This document shows, piece by piece, positions 58,083-64,000 of a stretch of 64,000 nt of DNA; position 1 is the stretch's first letter, and every line of letters starts with the position of its first letter. The position numbers and the translations under genes were made by a program. The stretch is from Butyrivibrio sp. GTDB taxonomy: Bacteria; Bacillota; Clostridia; Lachnospirales; Lachnospiraceae. The DNA is taken from positions 1 to 64,000 of the forward strand of contig SVFZ01000002.1 in assembly GCA_015056585.1 (NCBI GenBank), written 5' to 3'. A model generated the notes under the pieces. The model searched no databases, was not told where the DNA came from, and worked only from the letters and a program-made list of their open reading frames with translations.

Positions 58083-59741
58083 TCACGAAATTCTTCTGAG
58101 ATTTTCTTTATTGGTTGTATCATCCAGCGTACTGCCCGATTCTCCGTAGTTGGAAAGGACTCTTGCAGAAGGATCGTTAACATTGCAGCCTTCCCACTCC
58201 TTATTTGGCATCCAGAAGTCTTTTATCATCTCGGCCTGCCCCGGGTAGAACTCTTCAAATATTTCCCTGTACATAAGACTTTCCTTGGTAAATGGCCGGC
58301 AGTAAGTGTATTTCTTTCTGCGCTCCTCAAACTCTTCATCCGTATATTTCTCCTCTGCGTAAGCTTTTAGGTCATCCACCATGCTGTGTCCCACTGCATC
58401 GGAGAAGGCGGCCTTCTGTCTCCAGAGGATGTTTTCCGGAAGAAGTTCATCCTTCTCGAAAGCATGTCTTAACAGGTATTTTCCCATGTTGTATTTATTT
58501 AATTTGATCTCCGGATCGATGCTCATTACATATTTGACAAAAGATACGTCGCCGAAGGGAACTCTCGCTTCAAGGCTGTTTGCACTTATGCATCTGTCTG
58601 CTCTTAATACGTCGTACATATAGAGCTCATCAACTCTCTTTTTTGCCTCTTTCTGGAAAGCCTCAGCGTCAGGTGCAAAGTCCGTATACTTGTAACCGAA
58701 GAGCTCGTCTGATATCTCGCCGGTCATAAGAGCTCTCACATCAGTGTTTTCATGTATCCATTTGCAGCAAAGGTACATTCCCATGCTGGCTCTTATTGTA
58801 GTGATGTCCCAGGTTCCAAGGAGCTTTATGACATTGGGAAGTTCATCAATGACCTGCTCTCTTGTCATGTACACCTCTGTGTGCTCTGATCCGATGAAGT
58901 CTGCAACTTCCTTGGCAAACTTAAGATCAATGGCATCCTTTTCCATTCCGATGGCGAAGGTCCTTATCCGTTTTGCCGGAGCCTTTTCTTTTTTTGCCTT
59001 CTCATCCAGAATTCTCTGGCTTATGGCACATACAAGGCTTGAATCAAGGCCTCCTGACAAAAGAAATCCCAGCGGTGCGTCAGCATCCAATCGCTCTTCA
59101 ACCGATTTTACGAATCTGTCGTGGATCTGCCTGCAGGCTGCTTCAACGCTTGAGGTGCTGTATTTCTCCACATCCGTCAGATTTTCAAACCTTACAAACT
59201 CACCGTCCTCGTAGTAGTGTCCCGGAGGGAATGGCTTTATCCTCTTGCACAACCCCTCAAGGTTACAGGCTTCCGAGGCAAACATTATTGCTCCGTCCTC
59301 TCCATATCCGTAAAAGAGTGGCCTGATTCCCATCGGATCTCTTCCTGCGACAAGTGCATTTTTCTCACTGTCGTAAATGATGCAGGCAAATTCACTTCCA
59401 AGCATTTTCCACATCTGCCTGCCATATTCTCTGTAAAGCGGGAGAATGACTTCGCAGTCCGAATCGCTCTTAAAGCTGTATCCTTTTTGCTCAAGGTCTT
59501 TCTTGATTTTCCGAAAGCCGTATATCTCTCCGTTGCATACCGCCATGTTTTTGCCCAGCTCAAAGGGCTGCATGCCTTCGAGGTGAAGTCCCATGATGGC
59601 CAGTCTGTGAAACCCAAGATACCCTATCTCTGTTTCCACAAGCTTTGACATGTCAGGACCTCTTTTTACAGTCCTGTCAAAAAAGGGTTTCAACTCACTT
59701 TCTTTTATGGTTTTTGATGTGGTGCCGAGTATTGAACACAT
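58083..59741 (-). CDS. asnB: Asparagine synthase (glutamine-hydrolysing)
   Basis: A 552-residue AsnB. Cys2 in MCSILGTT is the glutaminase nucleophile and the Ntn domain covers about the first 200 residues. The synthetase half has the PP-loop LLSGGLDSSLVCAI and EISDELFGYKYTDFAP. It transfers the glutamine amide to aspartyl-AMP. Its promoter and leader (59791-59921) hold tandem ANTAR-type hairpins and an attenuator, and it is the first of four genes leading to GSIII and glutamate synthase, so this leader may set expression of the whole assimilation operon. Confidence 0.93.
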   Translation of the reverse strand: MCSILGTTSKTIKESELKPFFDRTVKRGPDMSKLVETEIGYLGFHRLAIMGLHLEGMQPFELGKNMAVCNGEIYGFRKIKKDLEQKGYSFKSDSDCEVILPLYREYGRQMWKMLGSEFACIIYDSEKNALVAGRDPMGIRPLFYGYGEDGAIMFASEACNLEGLCKRIKPFPPGHYYEDGEFVRFENLTDVEKYSTSSVEAACRQIHDRFVKSVEERLDADAPLGFLLSGGLDSSLVCAISQRILDEKAKKEKAPAKRIRTFAIGMEKDAIDLKFAKEVADFIGSEHTEVYMTREQVIDELPNVIKLLGTWDITTIRASMGMYLCCKWIHENTDVRALMTGEISDELFGYKYTDFAPDAEAFQKEAKKRVDELYMYDVLRADRCISANSLEARVPFGDVSFVKYVMSIDPEIKLNKYNMGKYLLRHAFEKDELLPENILWRQKAAFSDAVGHSMVDDLKAYAEEKYTDEEFEERRKKYTYCRPFTKESLMYREIFEEFYPGQAEMIKDFWMPNKEWEGCNVNDPSARVLSNYGESGSTLDDTTNKENLRRIS

Positions 59742-59790
59742 AAGCTTTTCTCCTGCTCTAAATCCATGAATGCACGGATCATTTTGAGAT

Positions 59791-59850
59791 ATAAAAAGGG
59801 CGTTGACGGAAAGTCATCAGATTAGCTGACTATATCCATCAACGCCCTTG
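59791..59850 (-). terminator. Leader terminator (attenuator) of the asnB operon
   Basis: Minus-strand AAGGGCGTTGA pairs with TCAACGCCCTT and is followed by TTTTTAT. An inner stem GTCA/TGAC fills the loop. It stands between the asnB promoter and ribosome site, so it acts before the gene. Confidence 0.88.
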
Positions 59851-59879
59851 TTGAGTATCATTGAATACCTGTATACAAT
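59839..59879 (-). promoter_or_regulatory. Tandem ANTAR-type hairpins (P1 and P2) in the asnB leader
   Basis: P1 (59860-59879): AUUGUAU-ACAGGU-AUUCAAU, seven pairs with one U-U mismatch and a hexaloop with A1 and G4. After 5 bases comes P2 (59839-59854): UCAAC-AAGGGC-GUUGA, five pairs and again an A1/G4 hexaloop. P2's loop and 3' arm are the ascending arm of the attenuator, so P2 and terminator exclude each other. This is the complete two-hairpin form bound by ANTAR proteins. Confidence 0.65.
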
Positions 59880-59891
59880 TTTGCTATTCAA

Positions 59892-59921
59892 ATATTATTC
59901 CATGCATAAAACTCTTGTCAA
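59892..59921 (-). promoter_or_regulatory. Promoter of the asnB-GSIII-gltBD operon
   Basis: TTGACA and TAATAT on the minus strand, 18 bases apart, beginning 21 bases after the purF stop. It is the strongest promoter in the nitrogen block by consensus. Confidence 0.8.
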
Positions 59922-59941
59922 CAACTTTTTAAAAATATTTT

Positions 59942-61387
59942 TTATTTATCAAATTCTCCCCTGATATCCGTGGTCGGAGGCTCCATAGGATATTTGCCGG
60001 TAAAGCATCCTTTGCAGATGCCAAGTTTTCCGCCAACCATTTCCTCGAGTCGCTCTATACCAAGATATGCCAAAGAATCCGCGCCAATGATCTTGCAGAT
60101 ATCCTCAACGTTTCGGTTGTAGGCAATAAGCTGGTCTCTGGCAGGTACATCTGTACCAAAATAGCAGGGCCACAAAAACGGAGGCGAACTTACCCTCATG
60201 TGTACCTCTTTTGCCCCGGCATCCCGAAGCATCCGTACAATCCTGTCAGAAGTGGTTCCGCGCACAATGGAGTCATCGATCATGATGATGCGCTTTCCCC
60301 GGACTGCGCTCTTTAAGGCATTTAGCTTCACCTGAACACTGGATTCACGGTTCTTTTGCCTGGGCTTAATAAAAGTCCTGCCAATATACGAATTCTTAAC
60401 AAATGCCTGACCGTAGGGAATCCCTGATTCCAGCGCATAACCCAGCGCAGCCACATTTCCCGATTCCGGGACACCCACTACCATATCCGCATCCACAGGT
60501 GAATCTTTTGCCAGAAACCTTCCTGCAGCAATTCTTGCATCATAAACACTTACGCCGTCAATATTGCTGTCGGGTCTTGCAAAATAGATATATTCAAAGA
60601 TACACCTTGCATGTTTGCTCTCTTCGATGCACAGGCTCTTATCCGAGCGGATTCCGTACTCCGGCGAAATAGTGACAATTTCTCCGGGCTCCACATCCCT
60701 GATAAAGGTTGCACCTATCGTGTCAAGGGCACAGGTCTCTGAGGCAAGGATATAGCAGTTCTCTCTCCTGCCGATGACAAGTGGTTTAAAGCCGTAGGGA
60801 TCCCTTGCTCCGATGAGCTTTCTGGGCGATGCGATTACAAGGCTATAGGCTCCTTTGATCTTTTGCATAGCCCTTCCGACTGCCTCTTCAACCGACTTGG
60901 ATTCAAGTCTCTCCCTGGCAATATAATATGCGATAACCTCAGAATCTATCGTAGTCTGGAAAATCGCACCGGTGTAAGAAAGCTCATGGCGAAGCTCCGG
61001 TGCATTTATCAGATTACCGTTATGGGCAAGGGCCAGTGTACCCTTAACATAGTTAAGTACCAGTGGCTGCGCATTTTCTCTTGTGCTACTGCCGGCTGTG
61101 GAATAGCGCACATGCCCCACACCGATATCTCCCTTGAGCTTATCCAGCTCCTCGTGAGTAAAGGCCTCATTAACCAGTCCCATATCCTTGTAACTAAGAA
61201 CCTTTCCTTTGGGGCCGTTTGTATCACTTACTGCAATACCGCAGCTCTCCTGGCCCCTGTGCTGCAAAGAGACCAGTCCGTAATAGATGGAGGTTGCTAC
61301 ATCTCCACCATCAAAATCATACATGCCAAAAACGCCGCACTCTTCGCCAAGGCGTTTGTATGGCGCAGTTCTGCTCAAATCCTGCAT
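59942..61387 (-). CDS. purF: Amidophosphoribosyltransferase
   Basis: A 481-residue PurF. A short propeptide precedes Cys17 in [11 protein letters not shown], the glutaminase nucleophile after processing. The phosphoribosyltransferase half has the PRPP loop [17 protein letters not shown]. Four Cys residues near the C-terminus, including [10 protein letters not shown], suggest the 4Fe-4S cluster of the Bacillus-type enzyme. It commits PRPP and glutamine to purine synthesis. Its first 13 bases overlap the dapL 3' end, so both are on one transcript, and it is not with other pur genes here. Confidence 0.93.
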   Translation of the reverse strand: MQDLSRTAPYKRLGEECGVFGMYDFDGGDVATSIYYGLVSLQHRGQESCGIAVSDTNGPKGKVLSYKDMGLVNEAFTHEELDKLKGDIGVGHVRYSTAGSSTRENAQPLVLNYVKGTLALAHNGNLINAPELRHELSYTGAIFQTTIDSEVIAYYIARERLESKSVEEAVGRAMQKIKGAYSLVIASPRKLIGARDPYGFKPLVIGRRENCYILASETCALDTIGATFIRDVEPGEIVTISPEYGIRSDKSLCIEESKHARCIFEYIYFARPDSNIDGVSVYDARIAAGRFLAKDSPVDADMVVGVPESGNVAALGYALESGIPYGQAFVKNSYIGRTFIKPRQKNRESSVQVKLNALKSAVRGKRIIMIDDSIVRGTTSDRIVRMLRDAGAKEVHMRVSSPPFLWPCYFGTDVPARDQLIAYNRNVEDICKIIGADSLAYLGIERLEEMVGGKLGICKGCFTGKYPMEPPTTDIRGEFDK

Positions 61388-62595
61388 TGTTTAATCCTAT
61401 CCACAGCTTTAATTGTATTTTCCTTTGAGCCAAAGCCTGTAAGTCTGAAATAGTGCTCGCCACCGGGGCCAAAACCTGATCCCGGGGTGCCAACAACATT
61501 TGCCTTATCAAGGAGCGTGTCAAAGAACTCCCAGCTGGTCATGTTATTTGGAGTCTTAAGCCAGATGTAAGGCGCATTTACGCCGCCGGATACCTGATAG
61601 CCCGCTTCTTTAAGGCCATCATGAATATACTTGGCATTCCACATGTAATAGCCAATCTGCTCTTTCACCTGGGCTCTGCCTTCCTCAGTATAGATGGCTT
61701 CTCCTGCTCTCTGGATAATGTATGGCGCACCGTTGTACTTGGTTCCATGTCTTCTTGCCCACAGTGGCCAGAGCTTAACACCTTCCGCCTCAAGCTCTTT
61801 TGGCACAACAGTAAAGCCAAGCCTTAGCCCTGTAAATCCTGCTGTTTTGGAAAAAGACCTGAATTCGATCGCGCACTTTTTTGCCCCGTCACATTCATAG
61901 ATACTGTGAGGAATACCGGGCTCTGAAATATATGCTTCGTATGCTGCGTCAAAAAGGATTATGCTGCCATGCTCGTTGGCATAATCAACAAATTCCTGGA
62001 GCTTTTCCTTAGTGGCAACAGCTCCTGTAGGGTTATTGGGAAAACAAAGATATATAAGGTCTGGGACTTCCTCGGGAAGTTCAGGCGCAAAGCCGTTCTC
62101 CTCCTTGCAAGGCATATAAATAACTCCCTTGTATCTGTCGGCTGCAGGGTCAAATTCTCCGGTCCTTCCTGCCATAACATTGGAATCCACATAGACAGGG
62201 TAAACAGGGTCGCAGACAGCTATTGTATTATCAAGCCCGAAGATTTCCTGGATATTTCCACAGTCGCACTTTGCTCCGTCAGAAACAAAGATTTCGTCAG
62301 GTGAAATATCGCAGCCTCTTGAGGCAAAGTCATTTTCTGCAATTGCTTTTCTCAAGAACTCATAGCCAAGGTCAGGGGCATAGCCCTTGAATGTGGCTTC
62401 GTTTCCCATCTCCTCAACCGCCTTGTTAAGCGCATTTATAACTGCAGGTGCTATAGGCCTTGTTACATCACCTATTCCAAGTCTGATTATTTCTGCTTCC
62501 GGATGCTCCTCCTGATATTTTGCAACCTTCTGTGCAATTCTCGAAAACAGATAGCTCCCCGGGAGCTTTAAAAAGTTCTTGTTTACCTTAGCCAT
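61375..62595 (-). CDS. dapL: LL-diaminopimelate aminotransferase
   Basis: A 406-residue PLP aminotransferase; ATG 62595 follows GGAGGT directly, and the longer frame opening at 62670 would run through the leader. The family start [20 protein letters not shown] is clear, with [10 protein letters not shown] and the PLP Lys in [16 protein letters not shown]. DapL converts tetrahydrodipicolinate to LL-diaminopimelate with glutamate as amino donor, a one-step lysine/peptidoglycan route. It overlaps purF. A strong promoter and an attenuator-like hairpin lie just upstream. Confidence 0.92.
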   Translation of the reverse strand: MAKVNKNFLKLPGSYLFSRIAQKVAKYQEEHPEAEIIRLGIGDVTRPIAPAVINALNKAVEEMGNEATFKGYAPDLGYEFLRKAIAENDFASRGCDISPDEIFVSDGAKCDCGNIQEIFGLDNTIAVCDPVYPVYVDSNVMAGRTGEFDPAADRYKGVIYMPCKEENGFAPELPEEVPDLIYLCFPNNPTGAVATKEKLQEFVDYANEHGSIILFDAAYEAYISEPGIPHSIYECDGAKKCAIEFRSFSKTAGFTGLRLGFTVVPKELEAEGVKLWPLWARRHGTKYNGAPYIIQRAGEAIYTEEGRAQVKEQIGYYMWNAKYIHDGLKEAGYQVSGGVNAPYIWLKTPNNMTSWEFFDTLLDKANVVGTPGSGFGPGGEHYFRLTGFGSKENTIKAVDRIKQCRI

Positions 62596-62646
62596 TTTTA
62601 CCTCCGGATTTTCTTTATTTACACACATATTCTGCGTTCGGACATA

Positions 62647-62686
62647 CAAAAAAGGCGACTTAGAGCCCAAACTCTAAGACGCCTTT
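62647..62686 (-). terminator. Terminator between bioY and dapL
   Basis: Minus-strand AAGGCG-CTTAGAG pairs with CTCTAAG-CGCCTT with one T-T mismatch, followed by TTTTTT. It lies after the dapL promoter, so it ends bioY transcripts and also acts as an attenuator for dapL. Confidence 0.85.
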
Positions 62687-62691
62687 GTCTT
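62676..62691 (-). promoter_or_regulatory. Possible ANTAR-like hairpin in the dapL leader
   Basis: RNA reads AAGAC-AAAGGC-GUCUU: a five-pair stem and a hexaloop with A1 and G4, overlapping the ascending arm of the terminator exactly as at asnB, amt and glnA. The loop differs by one base from AAGGGC and no first hairpin is seen, so chance is not excluded. Confidence 0.35.
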
Positions 62692-62702
62692 TTCTGAAAG
62701 TG

Positions 62703-62731
62703 ATGTTACTCCTTGAAAAGAGCTATGTCAA
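62703..62731 (-). promoter_or_regulatory. Promoter of dapL-purF
   Basis: TTGACA and TAACAT on the minus strand with a 17-base spacer, immediately downstream of the bioY stop. Confidence 0.75.
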
Positions 62732-62738
62732 TCACTTT

Positions 62739-63302
62739 TTATTTGATAACAGGTTCAATTCTCTTTGCAACTACAACAGCCAGTGCCAGTTTAATAAGAT
62801 CCGGAATAATGAATGGGAATACGCACCATCCAAGTACTGTCAAAAGACCTACCTCTCCGTTGTTCTGCATATAAACATGCATGAACCATGCGGTTCCGAA
62901 TGCGTAACAAACTGCCAGGCCAAGAACAAGCGCCACTACCTTCATAACGATGTTCTTCTTAAAGAATTTGGCAAAGAGCATGTAAATAAGGCCTGTGAAC
63001 AAAAATCCGATGATATAACCTCCTGTGCTGCCGAAAAGAATTCCGATGCCACCGGAAAATCCTGCAAAAACAGGCACTCCAATTGCTCCAAGAAGAATAT
63101 AAACCAGTGTAGCGATAGTTCCTCTCTCGCCACCAAGTAACAATAGTACAAAAAATACAGCAAAAGTCTGAAGTGTAAAAGGAACTGCTGTCGGTATGCT
63201 GATCCAGGAACAAATAGCTATAAGAGCTGCTCCTATTGAAATATATACAAGATCCAATACATTAATAATCTCTTTTGTTTTAACACTGCTTGTATTACTC
63301 AT
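62739..63302 (-). CDS. bioY: BioY biotin transporter
   Basis: A 187-residue integral membrane protein with about six helices, the substrate-binding S component of a biotin ECF transporter. ATG 63302 is chosen because GGGAG lies 8 bases upstream; an ATG three codons earlier touches that site. Family features include ISWISIPTAVPFTLQTFAVFF and the GGERGTIATLVYILLGAIGVPVFAGFSGG stretch with the conserved Gly-rich loop. No ECF ATPase or T component is nearby, so it would use a shared energising module encoded elsewhere. Confidence 0.92.
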   Translation of the reverse strand: MSNTSSVKTKEIINVLDLVYISIGAALIAICSWISIPTAVPFTLQTFAVFFVLLLLGGERGTIATLVYILLGAIGVPVFAGFSGGIGILFGSTGGYIIGFLFTGLIYMLFAKFFKKNIVMKVVALVLGLAVCYAFGTAWFMHVYMQNNGEVGLLTVLGWCVFPFIIPDLIKLALAVVVAKRIEPVIK

Positions 63303-63333
63303 TATGACCATCTCCCTTATGTTTATTAGCTCT

Positions 63334-63363
63334 AGAGTACATCACATAAAGAAAGATTGTCAA
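63334..63363 (-). promoter_or_regulatory. bioY promoter embedded in a terminator hairpin
   Basis: TTGACA and TACTCT on the minus strand, 18 bases apart. The TTGACA lies within one arm of the hairpin that ends the chemotaxis-receptor transcript. Confidence 0.5.
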
Positions 63364-63395
63364 CCCGCATACAGGCAGGGCTGACAATCTTTTTT
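63352..63395. terminator. Terminator of the chemotaxis-receptor gene
   Basis: Stem AAAGATTGTCA/TGACAATCTTT with an additional CCC/GGG and T runs, strong on the plus side and shorter (CTTTCTTT) on the minus side, 23 bases after the receptor stop. Confidence 0.75.
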
Positions 63396-63417
63396 AAATC
63401 TTGATGAAATAATCGCT

Positions 63418-64000
63418 TTATTTCAGCTTGAACTTACCGACCACGTCGGATAAGCTCTTTGAAATATCCTGCTGACGCAGCGACATATCCGAAACACTGT
63501 CTACTACACCGGCTACAGTATTAACCGTATCTGTGATCTCAGAACTTCTTGAGGCTGTATCCTGAGTAGATTCGGTGATATTCTGGATTGCAGAGCTTAC
63601 TTCTGTCATTGCACCACGGATTGTATCAACCATTTCAGCAATGGAATTAGACTGCTGTCCAAAGGATACTGCATCATTTCCGTATTCCTTTGCAATATTA
63701 ACAAAGTTGTCATAGTCAGCTTTAACAGTCACGTTAAGGAATTCCAAAAGCTGATTTGTTGCACCTAAAAGATTTGCAAAAGCAGCCTGAACATTGTCGA
63801 CTGTTCCCTGAATCTGGCCGACCGCCTCTGCTGTCTCTCCTGCAAGCTTATTGATCTCAGAAGCCACAACAGCAAAGCCTTTGCCGTGTTCTCCTGCTCT
63901 TGCTGCTTCAATTGATGCGTTGAGTGACAATAGATTGATCTGATCGGCAATTTCAGCAATGGAACCTGCCAGTGAACCGATTTCACTGACGATCTCAGCC
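63418..64000 (-). CDS. Methyl-accepting chemotaxis protein (C-terminal part)
   Basis: The gene enters from the right edge; 194 codons are visible. They form the signalling coiled coil of a chemoreceptor: [33 protein letters not shown], the conserved hairpin tip that binds CheA and CheW, then VAGEINKLA-type helix and a long heptad region ending [10 protein letters not shown]. The N-terminal sensor and membrane segments lie outside. The motif [18 protein letters not shown] is nearly invariant in the family, so the call is firm. Confidence 0.93.
   Translation of the reverse strand, partial: AEIVSEIGSLAGSIAEIADQINLLSLNASIEAARAGEHGKGFAVVASEINKLAGETAEAVGQIQGTVDNVQAAFANLLGATNQLLEFLNVTVKADYDNFVNIAKEYGNDAVSFGQQSNSIAEMVDTIRGAMTEVSSAIQNITESTQDTASRSSEITDTVNTVAGVVDSVSDMSLRQQDISKSLSDVVGKFKLK

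Noticed and set aside
62596-62670. Longer DapL reading frame starting at 62670
   Set aside because: It would translate through the leader terminator; GGAGGT directly precedes the ATG at 62595 and the family N-terminus starts there.

Overview
The window looks like a chromosomal segment of an anaerobic, plant-fibre-degrading Firmicute, most likely a rumen or gut Lachnospiraceae of the Butyrivibrio/Pseudobutyrivibrio type. This is inferred from gene content: cytoplasmic glycoside hydrolases, two kinds of glutamine synthetase, DapL lysine synthesis, ANTAR control next to glnA, LytTR/DUF3021 pairs, low-to-moderate GC and strong AGGAGG ribosome sites. No rRNA, tRNA, CRISPR array, insertion sequence or prophage was seen. 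No stretch over 300 bases lacks a gene.

Layout. 1-152: start of a CheY-like regulator. 223-7288: overlapping GH2-GH95-GH31 operon suited to trimming fucosylated xyloglucan oligosaccharides. 7472-11105: membrane diguanylate cyclase and a GH39 beta-xylosidase. 11358-13219: a 51-codon small ORF, an ECF-type sigma factor and a repeat protein. 13287-17368: Fe-S aldo/keto reductase, then an ABC exporter with a LytTR regulator and DUF3021 protein. 17454-25457: a 1696-residue lipoprotein of nine tandem modules, a GH32 lipoprotein and a divergent LacI regulator. 25612-29330: freestanding condensation-like enzyme, carrier protein and adenylating ligase, with a TetR regulator. 29508-31574: GH10 xylanase fused to an esterase. 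31654-35886: GNAT, DUF2156, UPF0340, gamma-carbonic anhydrase and Fe-alcohol dehydrogenase. 36010-38159: ANTAR regulator and glnA. 38182-40394: CE2-like esterase and HAD lipoprotein. 40479-47617: two-component system, FtsX-type ABC transporter, zinc-ribbon membrane protein, secreted protein and AIM24 protein. 47722-62595: nitrogen block (Amt-PII fusion, gltD, gltB, GSIII, asnB, purF, dapL). 62739-64000: bioY and the end of a chemotaxis receptor.

How it works together. One half is polysaccharide use, with enzymes mostly lacking signal peptides, which points to uptake of oligosaccharides followed by cytoplasmic trimming. The other half is ammonium assimilation (Amt-PII, GSI, GSIII, GOGAT, AsnB) feeding glutamine into PurF and glutamate into DapL. 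The main regulatory observation is that the leaders of asnB, amt and glnA, and perhaps dapL, each carry an intrinsic terminator whose ascending arm overlaps a small hairpin with a six-base A1/G4 loop (AAGGGC, or AAAGGC at dapL). That is the published signature of ANTAR antitermination sites, and an ANTAR protein is encoded beside glnA. A second regulatory pattern is a TGTGAYA-N4-TGTGACA direct repeat exactly 10 bases upstream of a -10 box at two genes flanking the two-component/ABC locus. The least described systems are the condensation/carrier/ligase cassette and the nine-module lipoprotein. All functions are read from sequence only; no searches were run.
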